Notes: generated by a model from the letters alone, not told the origin. Counted from the first letter of the stretch, positions 32,251 to 45,437 are shown. The stretch: DNA of 64,000 bases from Bathymodiolus brooksi (GCA_963680875.1 OY804576.1:76699668-76763667); one strand, 5' to 3'. Made by a program: numbers and translations.

Positions 32251-33127
32251 ATACATATCGTCACGGTATGTGTTTTCGTATGTCATGTGTTTTCGTATCA
32301 TCCATTTTATTTTGATTTCCATTTTATGGAACGTAAACAGGAATACAACGTGACATCAGTAAACAATGTTAAAGTTTGCTTTTAAAGATGTAAGTACCAA
32401 AAACAGTGAACCTACCTACTGAACCATACCTTTTGTAATGCTAAAAATTTACTTCATTTATAAAGTAGCTGGAAAAAAATCCAGAAGGGCTATATAAAAT
32501 TGAACTATGTCGTCTGCCTCTCAGACACCGGCTCTTCCTGTCATGTAACCATCATGGGGTCGCTGATCGTACTTGTAAACAAAAGAGCTGACTGAAATGT
32601 GCCTGTTTTTTATATAAAATACATGTCACATGGCAGTGCATTGTGGTTTCAGCACTAAAAAAAACATCAAAAGTAAACACAATTTTGAAAGTGGGCATTT
32701 TCAAACATTCTGTTATTTTATTTAGATGTAGTATGATTTGGTAGATGGCCAGAACCATGAAATTTTAAAACCAGCCATTTCCGGATTTTATATTCGTTTC
32801 CATCCCGTATATCGGCCCTGTTTTTACTTCATACGAAAACAGATGACGCCATTTTACTGACATCAAATGTTGCCAGATAATCGAGAGTATATTAAAATAC
32901 AAGAATGGCTTTAAAAACAATCTTATGTACAAAGAAATATTTAACTAGCCATTCTTTGAAAATGCCAATCGTCATATGAATGAAGGGTTAACACTGTTAA
33001 TCGCTATATCGGAAAATCGATCATAGTACGAAAACCCATAACACGATGCTACAAATGGGTTTGACAAATGCATAAACAAACATTATTAAGTAGCAACAAT
33101 AATGAACACTGTAAAAGCAATATCATT

Positions 33128-33371
33128 TCAAGTGGGGAAAAGACATTTTTGTATAAAAATTGCAGTATTTAGAATAAGTATTGGATCTTTTTTTGACATT
33201 AAGAAAACATATTTATCTTTGGCATTCCAATATTTAAATGACTTATGTTTAACAAATTTAAAAAGACTAAGTCTTTCAGCTTCATATTTTTTACAAGAAA
33301 CAAGAAAATGTTCTCCGTCCTCTATTACATTACATACTGAGCAAAGCCATATAGCAATACGATATATTTGA
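33128..33371 (-). pseudogene. Non-LTR retrotransposon ORF2 C-terminal relict
   Basis: Read on the minus strand there is an open stretch of about 80 codons ending at TGA (33130-33128). It contains LCSVCNVIEDGEHFLVSCKK then YEAERLSLFKFVKH. The arrangement CxxC, acidic residues, HFLxxC and Y...R is the C-terminal zinc-finger signature behind the reverse transcriptase of many LINEs. It is followed by FKYWNAKDKYVFLM and QKCLFPT. No RT domain upstream, so a 5'-truncated relict; the plus-strand frame at 33102 is its shadow. Confidence 0.72.
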
Positions 33372-33382
33372 CACAGCCACAG

Positions 33383-33459
33383 TAATCGCGTTGAGATTAG
33401 GATTCCAAAGAAATTTTCGGCGGAATCCTAATGATTGAGGCTAATCTCAACGAGATTAC
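33383..33459. repeat. Inverted repeat with asymmetric bulge
   Basis: GTAATCGCGTTGAGATTA...GGATTCC (33383-33407) pairs with GGAATCCTAATGATTGAGG...CTAATCTCAACGAGATTAC (33422-33459); about 13 bases of the right arm are unpaired. Confidence 0.7.
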
Positions 33460-34173
33460 AACCACAGGACCCTGACTCGAGTTTTGAGATGATACATGGG
33501 TACTGGTGAAGATTTCCAGAGCTCAAACCCACACTGTGTGGCGGATGGAGAACCCTCTCGATGGGAGTTGTCAGATCATCATTCAAATTTCAAATAAGCT
33601 TTATTTTAAAATCGGCAAGACATATAAACAATACAACATAAGCTCTTAAAAGCTTTTGAACCGACTAACATACAATCATACAATGCAATACACAATATAA
33701 ACATACATGACATAAATTAAATTACACAAGACATAAAAGCAACACATACAATGTAGCACTTTAAAAGCATAGTTATAAACACATGGAAAGCCTGACTGGG
33801 TAATGACTAACGACATGCTTGTAGGGTGTCACATGACCTGCACTTCTTTTGTAGATTTCGAAAAAAGAGTTAGCACATTGTAGCTGAAACAAAAGACTCA
33901 ATTTTTCACCCCTAACCAACTCTCCATACTTTTTCAGTGGCATTCAAAAGTTGTTGACCTGGTTGAACCATCCACTCCCTCGTTTCTATAGTTTTGATAT
34001 TTTATTGAGCTTGTTCTCGTCCTAACATATAGCTGAACTATTACTTATTGGATGTTAAGCAATAATCAATCAATTAATCAAGATTTTAGTCTTGGACTCG
34101 GAGCTATGTTTTGCACTATTCTTCTGTGACACGAGGTACAGAGCAAAATTGCGCTCTGATAGTCAAATCTCAA

Positions 34174-34434
34174 CGGGGTTAGGGTTATGGTGTTTGACAA
34201 CACTTTCAACACTAATACAGTTATATCATGGTGCTTATTTTTATTGGTGGAGGAAACGGAGTACCTGGAAAAAACCACCGACATGCTGCAAGTCACTGAC
34301 CAACTTAATGTTGTATTGAGTACACATCGCCATGAGCGGGATTCGAACTCACAATGTTAGTGGTGATAGGCACAGATTGCATAAATAGTTGTAAATCCAA
34401 GTACCATACATTCACGGCCATGACGGCCCCGTCG
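34174..34434 (-). mobile_element. SINE family 2, minus orientation
   Basis: GGGTTAGGGTTATGGTGTTT, TTATATCATGGTGCTTATTT, AAAAAACCACCGACATGCTG, GGATTCGAACTCACAATGTT and the head complement AGTTGTAAATCCAAGTACCA, CACGGCCATGACGGCCCC. Confidence 0.9.
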
Positions 34435-34849
34435 AATATGTCACATCTTGGTGTTGTTTAAAAATTGTGGAATACTTATGAAAATTATTCACAATATTGA
34501 CATATTCTTTTATACAACTGCAAACATTTTGCTGTCTCATTACATTACATGTACATCGTGTATGGTGCTGTTGTCGTCGTCTGTCACTTGACAGAATGTT
34601 TTTAGTGCAATAACTTAAGTTAGCGTTCACTGATCCTTCTTAATTTTGAACACAATGATCCATAGCACTGAATAAAGGTTGGAATCGATTTTGGCTATTG
34701 TCACAATATCCATTTTCATACAACAGGCCATTAGATGTACAAATGGATGTTTCTGTACACTTAGAGCTTATTTTTCATCTCATTTTTTTTTTTTCGTAAG
34801 GAATTCTTTATGAAAATACTGTGCAGAAACATGTGCAGTGCCAGTGTTA

Positions 34850-35340
34850 TAATGTTACTATTACTATTTTTGCCAAAAGGGCCCAAAAGGGGGAAATTTC
34901 AAATTTTTAACTTTTTTATTTTTCAACCATTTTTTTTTTGCAAAATGATAATCTTAACAACTTATTGATGGGTCATAAAAAATATTGTTATTCTATTTAG
35001 AAAAGGGGACTAAAAGTGGCCCAAAGTCCCAAATTTCGCACATTGAAGATATATAGAATTTTTATTTTTCATGCAATTTGGCGGCAGTTAATTCTTTGAA
35101 TTAATTGGGACGAAAGCTTTCAGTGATATGATGACATATTTCCTTTATCTCTTAGGGTTTCATAGATAAACTCAACTGAAAGGAGACAACAAAAGCCGAA
35201 TTCCAAAATGTGAACTTTCATATTTTACATCCAATTTTAATGTAGTTTTTGCAAAATAATCATCTTTATGGGTTATTGATGGACCATAAAAAAATTTGCT
35301 ATTCTATTTTGAAAAGGTGTCCAAATCCAAACAAAATGCA
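34850..35340 (+). mobile_element. Dispersed repeat (GGCCCAAAGTCCCAAATTTC type)
   Basis: AAAAGGGCCCAAAAGGGGGAA, TGGCCCAAAGTCCCAAATTTC in shortened form, TTTCCTTTATCTCTTAGGGT, GATAAACTCAACTGAAAGG. It aligns in order with 39895-40345, which has GTGCCCAAAGTTCTGAAATT and GATAAACTCAATAGAAAGG. Confidence 0.65.
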
Positions 35341-35583
35341 TATTTGGAAGGCATGTTTTACACTTGAAATAGTAAAACAAGACAAATGTCCAAAATACAA
35401 TGGGTTCAGCATATTACTGTATCCAACACATTATTGCGTCCAGTAATTTGCTGTGTCAAGCAAAATACTGTGTTCACACTTGCTTTTAATATACACTTGT
35501 TTAACTTTCCCTTGTCGGCATGCTGCAGTCTTATCATTCTTAGCCTTTATATTTATTTGAATCCCTGCTGTTGGACCACTTAC

Positions 35584-36696
35584 TGTTACACTAATATTAT
35601 AGCATGTTCATGATGTTACACTAATATTATAGCATGTTCATGATGTTACACTAATATTATAGCATGTTCATGATGTTACACTAATATTATAGCATGTTCA
35701 TGATGTTACACTAATATTATAACATGTTCATGATGTTACACTAATATTATAGCATGTTCATGATGTTACACTAATATTATAGCATGTTCATGATGTTACA
35801 CTAATATTATAACATGTTCATGATGTTACACTAATATTATAGCATGTTCATGATGTTACACTAATATTATAGCATGTTCATGATGTTACACTAATATTAT
35901 AGAATGTTCATGATGTTACACTAATATTATAGCATGTTCATGATGTTACACTAATATTATAGCATGTTCATGATGTTACACTAATATTATAGAATGTTCA
36001 TGATGTTACACTAATATTATAGCATGTTCATGATGTTACACTAATATTATAGCATGTTCATGATGTTACACTAATATTATAGCATGTTCATGATGTTACA
36101 CTAATATTATAACATGTTCATGATGTTACACTAATATTATAGCATGTTCATGATGTTACACTAATATTATAGCATGTTCATGATGTTACACTAATATTAT
36201 AACATGTTCATGATGTTACACTAATATTATAGCATGTTCATGATGTTACACTAATATTATAGCATGTTCATGATGTTACACTAATATTATAGAATGTTCA
36301 TGATGTTACACTAATATTATAGCATGTTCATGATGTTACACTAATATTATAGCATGTTCATGATGTTACACTAATATTATAGAATGTTCATGATGTTACA
36401 CTAATATTATAGCATGTTCATGATGTTACACTAATATTATAGCATGTTCATGATGTTACACTAATATTATAGTATGTTCATGATGTTACACTAATATTAT
36501 AGCATGTTCATGATGTTACACTAATATTATAGCATGTTCATGATGTTACACTAATATTATAGCATGTTCATGATGTTACACTAATATTATAGCATGTTCA
36601 TGATGTTACACTAATATTATAGCATGTTCATGATGTTACACTAATATTATAGCATGTTCATGATGTTACACTAATATTATAACATGTTCATGATGT
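35584..36696 (+). repeat. 30 bp minisatellite, 37 units, no length change
   Basis: Unit TGATGTTACACTAATATTAT + AGCATGTTCA. I see no indel over 37 copies, and differences only at two adjacent bases (unit positions 22-23: gc, ac, ga or gt). Variant units fall every third copy for long stretches. Confidence 0.97.
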
Positions 36697-36699
36697 TCT

Positions 36700-38600
36700 G
36701 TGATAATATATCAATGTTGTTTCTAAAACAAACAGAATGATAACATTTTCATATTACAAAGAATAATTATTTCAACTGAAAATGCATGCTTCCCCTCACC
36801 ACTACCATATTGTTTATCGTCAACCAGTTAGGTTGGTATTTTTTTTCTTAACACCAAAAAAAAAATATTGTGATTACATGCTGAAAGCAGACCAGATAAT
36901 TTTATATTCATTTTACATAAATTCACAGAAATATAGTGACTACATAGAAACACACATAAAATGTCTTCACATGTATCCAGTGACAAAAAAAACCCCAGAA
37001 TACTACTGTAAAAGTACTAATTGTCGCAGTGTACTAATTTTCGCTTCTTTCGAGGAGGTTATCAGACAGCGAAAAATAGTACCCTCGAAAAATTGTAACA
37101 AAAGATTACTTATGTCAGTCCTTGATAGTAGTAACTTCAACATGTTAACTTTTTGTATTCTTTACATGATCAATGTGGAGTATTTCTATCAAGTGTGTTT
37201 TGTGAACTTTTTATTTTGTACAAAACGTATACTATATATTTAATTATTGGTATTTTTATGTAAAGTTGAAGTGTTTTCCGGTTGTCTCGCGTGTAACCAT
37301 ACAATTCAATTCTATTTATAGTTTTCAGGCCAACTGATCATGTCAAACTGTTATCATTTATGATCATGACCTCCTATCATAATTAAGACATACACAAATG
37401 TACGTTTCAAGAACAAAATTTAATTACATAATTACAAAAAATACTGCCATAATTACAGGTACACTGAGTGTCAAATTAATAGTAGAAATAAAATGCTAAA
37501 ATCACAGTGTGTGTCAAAGCGTGAAATCATACTGTAAATGTGAAACAGATAATTAGGGTAATCATAGTCGGTAATTGTCAACACATTCTTTTAGCCCATA
37601 CTTTCTTTTGTCTTGTGTTATTGAATATTTTTAATATACCACAGTTTTTAATGCCCGTAGGCATCAGTGCATATTTGTGTTGATTTAATTAGGTGAATGT
37701 GTTTGTAAACATGGTAAAGATGGAGTAAGGAAAACCCCTTGAGGCTATATATAGATATATATCAGGCTGCAAATTTTGCTATGTTGTAATTAAACAATTT
37801 AAAGATTATGAACTCCCTCCCCGTTTCATTCATATGTTAAACATGCATAACAGTTGTACGAACCCTTATTCTTTACTTACTGTCATACATGTTTGTACCT
37901 CTGTTTAGTTGAGCCAAAATTTCAAACTTTATTTTCCAGTAGTGTAAGTTTTGTTATATACAGAGCAGGGTTGAATAGGGAAAATCTGGAGACTGTGCAT
38001 AGGGAATGTAGTCACTAATTTACCCAAACAATCCAAGTTAATTAATTCATCCACCTGAGATATATTGTAAAAACATCAGCAAGTCGATAACAATAACTAA
38101 ATTAAAACAAAAGTTTCAACAATCCCAAACCTTAGATTTTATTGTTATAAGGGAGATAACTCCAAATAATAACTAATTACAATAGAAAAAAACTTAGCAG
38201 AAAATCTTTGTGGGTGAGGTAAATGATAAACTCTGACATTTATTAGGAAAGAAGTGAGTGAGTTGAAACTCACCAAATTCAGGGACAATAATTGAATATG
38301 ATAGAAAAAAATAGTATTTTTTATTTATTTATTTTTATTAGAAAAAAATCTTAATTACTTATAATTTCTTTAATCAATATTTAATGTTATCATGATTACT
38401 TAATTTACCTATTTTTAATGTTATTATCAAATATTATAAAACTTGGCTACATACCTTTATGTTAAAACACAGGCATCTTATACAGTACATATGTTGTAAT
38501 TGAAGGAAATGCTTTTGAGCTGATACTCATTCAAACTAATCTGGCTTAGACTGCCTAAATTAGTAATAATTGGTAATCATGACACTCGACAAAGAAAGAA
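36700..38600. other. No gene recognised; dispersed repeat pieces
   Basis: The 153-codon frame at 36782-37243 has low-complexity composition and includes repeat-like text (AAAAGTACTAATTGTCGCAG; ACTAATTTTCGC). That text recurs inverted at 39020-39072 (GCGAAAATTAATACTTTTAC). The remainder is AT-rich. Confidence 0.5.
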
Positions 38601-38611
38601 TGGGTTAAATT

Positions 38612-38711
38612 GATTATGCAATAACTGGTCATTAGTATATGAAAAAGAATGCATCTCGGGTTTTGCCTCGAGGCATTCTGTTTCATATACAATGACCAGG
38701 TATTGAATAAC
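38612..38711. repeat. Fold-back element, arms about 45 bp
   Basis: TAACTGGTCATTAGTATATG + AAAAAGAATGCATCTCGGG (left) against CCTCGAGGCATTCTGTTTCATATAC in parts + AATGACCAGGTATTGAATAA (right), with a loop of about 6 bases and roughly eight mismatches. Confidence 0.75.
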
Positions 38712-39107
38712 CTATACTAATACATGTTTTTTTCCCACCCCCTAATTAAATTTCTTTTGTTACTTGCTGGAATGCAGCTACGATCCAAGATGCATGAATG
38801 GGTTTGATAGTAATTTTATAATGAGTGAATATAAGTTAACTTACTGTTAAGATAAAACAGAGTGAGCAGATTTCACATGACAAATGTAATACGTAATACT
38901 GTTTTATCTTGTCAGTATAAAACGTCGTCTGCTAATAAACTGGTTGACCGAAAAGTCCTTTTTTTTGCTTTTGTGCAATAAAAAATATGCGATAAAAGGT
39001 ACCCACGAATTTGTCCAGTTGGGAGAAACCGCGAAAATTGTATGCAGCGAAAATTAATACTTTTACAGTATTTGTAAAGAAATAAATATCTAAAGCACTG
39101 AACATTA

Positions 39108-40345
39108 TTAGCTCAGCTGGTCAAACTTTTCCACATTTTATTCTCCTGAAAATGTGTAATGTCCAAATGGAACTAGTATGGGAAGAGGAGATTCAGGTTT
39201 GTACCATGGAAGTGGGGAGTGGTTAGCAAGTGTCAAGGTGGAAATTTAAGTTCGCATGAAAAACCATCGCACAAGTAAATTGTTACATGTATGAACTGTC
39301 CGACCGAATTGTTCTTTTCCCACTTTTCTATCAAAGAGTAACGGACACCTGATGTTGTTATTACCATTAGATCAGGGATAAAAGACCATTAAAGTTTGAC
39401 ATGGGTCCATGAAAATTCTCTGATAGTAGCCCAACTGGGTACTGAAATTTTGAATATTTCATGTGCAAAGTCAGTTGGTGGGCCCCAAAAATTTTTGCTG
39501 GGCTGCTAAAATTATTATTAGGTGAGTCTAGCTGACAACTGCAGTACAAGTATAACATTTTGTCCCTGTAGAGCTAGTTTAAATTTTTACTACAGCATGC
39601 AAAGTCAATAAAATAGTCGTTAGTGTTTTCTCAGTAGTCTTAAACAGTGCTCAAATTGTTTGAAGCAAATCCAAAATTCAGGATGCTGTCATTGTCCCTA
39701 ATAGGCAGAGACATTTTCGACTAGGGAATATATATATGTTAAAAACAGCAAAGTCAAAATTAGCCAAAAGTATATGAAAACATCTCACGACAATGGGTTA
39801 TGTGAGCTATTATGTGAGCTACTAGTATTACCATGAGATGGCAGCTGTCATCCTTTTGGCATCAGTCTGTAAACTTTTTCATTTTAATCTTCGGAAGAGA
39901 AGATTCAAATTTGTTCACAAGGGGGCCTAAAAGGGGGGGATTTAAGTAAATCTTTAAAAATGTTCTTCTCAAGAACCAGCATTAGGAAAACTACAATATT
40001 TGGTGTGCAGCATCATTGGGATATTTTTACTTAAATTTGTTCAGACATTATTGATTATTGATAGACCTTTAAAAAAAATTAGCTATTTATTTCGAAAAAG
40101 GTGCCCAAAGTTCTGAAATTTCAAATATTTGGAAGCTTAATAAGGTATACAAAATTTTTATTTGTCATCCAAATTTTATGCATTTTTTTTTAATTGATTG
40201 TGCTGAGAGCTGCTAGTAGTTGGTAGTATAGGTGTTGATGAATTTCCTCTATCTTTTACAATTTCCAAGATAAACTCAATAGAAAGGGGCCAACAAGTAT
40301 CAAATTCGAAAATTTAAACTTTTAAATTTTTTATCCCATTTTAAT
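39108..40345 (+). mobile_element. Mixed dispersed repeat block
   Basis: 39108 opens TTAGCTCAGCTGGTCAAACT, a variant of the TTAGCTCACC heads; 39895-40345 is the second copy of the element at 34850. Between them is unassigned sequence with a 63-codon minus frame that I do not consider a gene. Confidence 0.5.
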
Positions 40346-41325
40346 GCAGTTTTTTGACTAAATGATATCTGACAATAACATGAAAACCAGATTATGATGG
40401 CATAAAAGATCTATGTCTCATAAAACTTGATCCTGCATTGGTCTGAAAATGTACATTTTTTGTTTGAGTAAGTGTTATGATAAGTTCTAGATTTATGAGA
40501 GTCCATGCACATAAGATTGTTTATTTCAGAACAACACTTTTAATTGAGCTTTGTTTTCTATTTTTAGGTTATGGTAGACATTAGAGGAGATAAACATTGA
40601 CAGAGATTTTACATGTTAATCCAGAACATTTTCATGGGTTAGGGGACAGGGAGAAGAGATTCACAGCAGGATTTATCTATTGTTTATAAGTTTGTAAGTC
40701 TAGTTCAATTCCAGTGTCAGAGATGTTTTTTAACACGAAACAAAAATCAGATTACCGGTATTAATTTTCTATATTTTACATGAAAAATATGGGTTTACAA
40801 AAAAATTCTCCTTGAAAACTGCAAGCTCAGAAAGTTAACGGAAACTCTTCCTTAATAGAATACAATTTGTAATGTTATGCATTTAATAAGACAGTGCATA
40901 TTCGTGTTTAAGTTTAAGTTGTTGAGCCAAAGGAGTGGCTGGTTTGATTGTTTACCCATGGATACATCATACTGGTAGCAATTTAATTTGATGAGTCCAG
41001 AAGACATTTCTGAAAATTTTGGAAGGAGAGTCTCGCCATAGTTAGAATCTGAAAATCTGGAAAATGGTGAGTCAGAACTCATCTAGGCTAGTTGTAAGCA
41101 TCTCTGGTCTACCACTGACATTGAAGTTTCTTTTGATAAAAAACACTGCTATCACATTTATTTTCCACTAATATTTATTATGTTCAGTAAGATTTACAAA
41201 ATATACACATGATTAAACTTCAGCATAATATTGACATATTGGTTAAAAGTATCCATCAAAAAGATTTAATAACATTGTCAAAAAAAATGTTGTCTTTTGA
41301 TATTTCTGGTATAATATAAGCGATT

Positions 41326-41560
41326 GGTAATTGCCAAAGCATTGCAACTAAATATACGTTAAAACTTGTCCTATAATATAACTATAGATGATGTGTGGTA
41401 TAATATAAGAAAGAGTTTAGTAATTGCCATAGCATTGCAAAAAAAAAATAGACGGGAAACTCATCCTATAATATAACTCTAGATGATGTGAGGTATTGCA
41501 AAAAAAAAATAGACGGAAAACTCATCCTTTAATATAACTATAGATGATCTGTGTTGTGCA
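41326..41560 (+). repeat. Three diverged tandem copies
   Basis: Each contains GCATTGCAA or GGTATTGCAA, an A run with TAGACGG, ACTCATCC and TATAATATAACTATAGATGATG. Copies are at about 41340-41400, 41428-41489 and 41493-41553; the last two are nearly identical. Confidence 0.85.
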
Positions 41561-41684
41561 CCTAAGTTAATTATCAAGTGATTGCATTTCCTTTCAATCA
41601 GCCGATATTTTGATTAGTTTGTCAAGTCAATTACGATTCACCAAACCTAGTTATCAAAGACTAATGGTAATAGTTGTAGTTAAT

Positions 41685-42305
41685 TGGGTAATAGTTGAAT
41701 TGATATCATCTGGGTAATGGTTGACTTGATATCATCTGGGTAATAGTTGAATTGATATCATCTGGGTAATAGTTGATTTGTTATCATCTGGGTAATAGTT
41801 GATTTGATATCATCTGGGTAATATTTGAATTGATATCATCTGGGTAATAGTTGATTTGATATCATCTGGGTAATAGTTGAATTGATATCATCTGGGTGAT
41901 GGTTGAATTGATATCATCTGGGTAATAGTTGAATTGATATCATCTGGTAATAGTTGAATTGATATCATCTGGGTAATAGTTGATTTGATATCATCTGGGT
42001 GATAATTGAATTGATATCATCTGGGTAATAATTGATTGATATCATCTGGGTAATAGTTGACTTGATATCATTTGGGTAATAAGTGAATTGATATCATCTG
42101 GGTAATAGATGAATTGATATCATCTGGGTAATAGTTGATTTGATATCATCTGGGCAATAGTTGATTTGATATCATCTGTGTAATAGTTGAATTGATATCA
42201 TCTGGGTAATAGTTGAATCGATATCATTTGGTAATAGTTGAATTGATATCTGGGTAATAGTTTAATTGATATCATCTGGGTAATAGTTGATTTGATATCA
42301 TCACA
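41685..42305 (+). repeat. 26 bp minisatellite
   Basis: About 23-24 units of TGATATCATCTGGGTAATAG + TTGAAT, with TTGATT and TTGACT forms and occasional loss of one G or two to four bases. Each unit holds an EcoRV site GATATC. Confidence 0.95.
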
Positions 42306-43685
42306 GTTTCCTGTAATCTAAAAACATCTTAAATGAATCACTTAAGTTATAAGTCTTGAAGCTTACTACCTTTTGGTTATTTACAATACAAGTGTAGATA
42401 TCTAATTTTAGTATGCAGAGCACTTTTCGGGGATTTTTTTTTTACTTGTTGGCTATGAAATACGAAAATATCAAATATTTATGTCTGTCAGTTTGTTTTG
42501 TTTCATTTGAGAGACACTTCTGGTTTCCCAAATACAATGTATATGCTTGCATCAATATTTCGTTATATTAAAAAAAAGTTCATTAAAAGGTGTTAATTTT
42601 CAAAGTTTAAAAAAGAAGAAGATATACATTGTATATATATTTGTTGTGGAATAGCCAACACACTTCTTCCTTCATGAAAAACCCATTTCTATTAATAAAT
42701 TATTAGCAGACGTACATGTCAAGAAAAGTACCGATAAAAAAAATAAAGAAGGAAGAATCACGCTTGGGAAATTTTATATATGAGAAGATATTTATATTGA
42801 TGGTTATTACCCAATCTTTTATTAGAACGATAAATTACATTTCTTACATAACTTGTTATAGCCTATATATGTTCTCTAGTCCATCCTTAATGTACTTTAA
42901 TTGTTAGGAGTTCCTTCTGATGTAATTTATAATATGATATTTTGATATGGTAAATTTGATAGGAATGTAATTATTGTCTTGAATCTTAAGTCTGTCCTGT
43001 ATTTCCTTGGCATGTATGATGATGATTTTATATTTAAATTATGTTATGTTTGTCAAAAGTACAAAACGAGAACTACTGTTAAGTTTTTGACAATGGAACA
43101 AATGGTTTTGTTATGGTGTAAACTATTTCTTGTCCAATAAAAGAAAATGTTTGAGTAATAGTGTTATAAGAAAGCATAAACTGCAATGCAAATTTGGAAC
43201 TACAGTACAGTGAGGAACTGTCATTGCTTGCTTATTTGTATTCTGCCATTTTCCTGGTATATGCCCCTTCGTGTGACAAAAAAATATCAGATATAAAAAT
43301 ATTTTGAATTCCAACTTTGGAACATTTCCTGGAATATTCTCAGATCTTTTCTTTGGTACAGTTGCAGGATTCATATACTATGTGGTTCTTTTATTATTAT
43401 TGTCTGATTGATAAGGTTTTTTTTGGTGGGAGGGGGGAATGAAGTCATATGTCGGTTCACTAAAACAGCCATTCCTATGGTTGTATTTGGAATGAAGTAT
43501 CCTTATGAAATGCAGATTTAGCTCGGTCCAAATGAAAACCAAGGGTCTATGGGCTACAGGTCCTGGATTCCAAAAAAGCATTAGCTTAAACTGCAATGGA
43601 GAAAATGTCATAAATGTCATGAAACATTATTGTGATATGTAGATTCAAGTTTGCACAGACTTAGAGCTCAATGTCTATGGTTTTT

Positions 43686-44240
43686 TAGCCGAGTTGCGAC
43701 GAAGTCGAACTCGGTTTATAATATGATGAATGTTGTCCGGGCGTCAACTTTTTCGTTTCCGCACAATATCTTAAGAATGAAATGTCTGATCTAAATGAAA
43801 CTTGGTACACACATGCTTGGTGGTGAGAGGAGGACACCTATTGATATTGAGGATCGTAGGACAAAGGTCAAGATCACAACTTCTAAAAATAGAAAATTTG
43901 ATACTTTTTTCGTTTCCGCACGATATCTTAAGAACAAAATGTAGGATCTAAATGAAACTTGTTACACATATGCCTGATGGTGAGAGGAGGAAGCCTATTG
44001 ATATTGAGGTATATAGGACAAAGGTCAAGGTCACAACTTCTAAAAATAGAACAAAAATTAGATACTTTTTTTGTTTCCGCACGATATCTTAAGAACGAAA
44101 TGTCGGATCCAAATGAATCTTGGTACACACTTGCCTGATGGTAAGAGGAGGAAGCCTATTGATATTGAGGTTTGTAGGTCAAAGGCATTGTCCATCCATA
44201 TGTTCGCAACTCTGCTTTCGCACCTTTGATGCGTAACTGA
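43686..44240 (+). mobile_element. GCCGAGTTGCGACGAAGTCG tandem-unit element
   Basis: Head TTAGCCGAGTTGCGACGAAG, then three units of about 159 bp at 43748, 43907 and 44066, each with TTTCCGCACRATATCTTAAG, GATCYAAATGAAACTTG, GTGAGAGGAGGA, CCTATTGATATTGAGG and CACAACTTCTAAAAATAGA. It ends with a complementary AACTCTGCTTTCGCACC. Confidence 0.82.
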
Positions 44241-44244
44241 TTTT

Positions 44245-45178
44245 ATTAGCTCTTGTGGTTCAAAATTTAAAAATGGCCGTAAATATGTGTAAAAGTCAAG
44301 AATTTTCTTAAGAACAGAGAATATAAATACAATTGTATTTGACATGAAACAGCATGGCGGTAGGTAGATTCAATTTTGCACCAATAAATGACCTAGAATC
44401 TATTGGTATCAAGTCCTGAGAAATCAAAATTAACAAACATACTACAGTACAATAAATCATCTATTCCAGGTGAGCAATACAGGTTCATCTTGACCCTCTA
44501 TTTGTCCTTTTAAAAAAACTGCAATGACAAAAGAAAAACAGCTTTGTAGAAATTCTCTGAATTTTGTTGTTGTGTATTGCATCCTGAAATATCTGATATT
44601 CTCCGTTGTAGTTATTTTGGTTGGAAGAATTTTTAAAAACACAGTGGCATTGCTGTTGAATGTTACTTTGTTTGACTTCATATGGGATATACAGTTGATA
44701 CAAAAGTTCTAGATAGGATCCCCATAAGGAAATCATTTGAAATTTGTTCACTATGTCAGGAACCATAAAAAGCAGGTGAAATTAGATTTTTCATAAGAAC
44801 ACATTTTCTTTTCTGGAGTTATATCCCTTGATTTTCAGAAAAATACAAGTTTCTAACATTTTCGTTCAATAATGAGATTTCTCCTAAGGCAAAGAAAGGT
44901 GAAATTTATGTACAAGGCTTATGACAATAAAAAACAAACCAAGTTTTATTTTTGGATGTTATCACTTTTTCTGTTTTGAAGTTATGCCTACTGTTTTACT
45001 GAAATTAAAAAAATTTCAGGTTACTGTTCAATAACTTATGTTCCTCTTAAGCAAATCATTTGAAATTTATTGGACTTTATCTACTGTTCTTCATCTTACA
45101 GTAGCAGTCATTCCTTCACTGATAATCATAACTAATACTTGATAATAATTTTATTAACAGTTTTGTTTCAAATTTCAA
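44245..45178. other. No gene recognised
   Basis: AT-rich sequence with overlapping short frames on both strands around 44457-44766, none with recognisable protein features. Confidence 0.5.
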
Positions 45179-45179
45179 C

Positions 45180-45437
45180 GGAGCCGTCGTGGTCGTGATC
45201 ACATGGTAGTAAGATTTACAACTACCAGAGCAATCAGTGCCTATCACCACTAAAGTTGTGAGTTCCAACCAATTTCATGGCAAGGTGTACTCGATAAAAC
45301 ATAAAATGATACAGTTTGTCAGTGACTTACGGCAGGTTTTCTCCGGGCACTCCATTTTCCTCCACCATTAAAACTTACTGCCACGATATAATGAAATAGT
45401 GTTGAAAGTGGCATTAGACACCATAAAAACCAAACTA
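45180..45437 (+). mobile_element. SINE family 2, plus orientation
   Basis: GAGCCGTCGTGGTCGTGATC, ACAACTACCAGAGCAATCAG, GCCTATCACCACTAAAGTTG, AAGTTTGTCAGTGACTTACG in variant form, CTCCGGGCACTCC, CCACGATATAATGAAATAGT and TGGCATTAGACACCATAAAA. Confidence 0.9.

Noticed and set aside
35584..36696. CRISPR-like regular repeats
   Set aside because: 30 bp units are contiguous with no unique spacers, and the genome is clearly a eukaryote's.
36782..37243. 153-codon open frame
   Set aside because: Longest non-array frame, but A/T-rich, no recognisable motif, contains text shared with a dispersed repeat at 39020, and no polyadenylation or promoter support.
40567..40690. Exon-like stretch reading ILHVNPEHFHGLGDREKRF
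   Set aside because: Bounded by stops, no donor, and does not join in phase with anything nearby.
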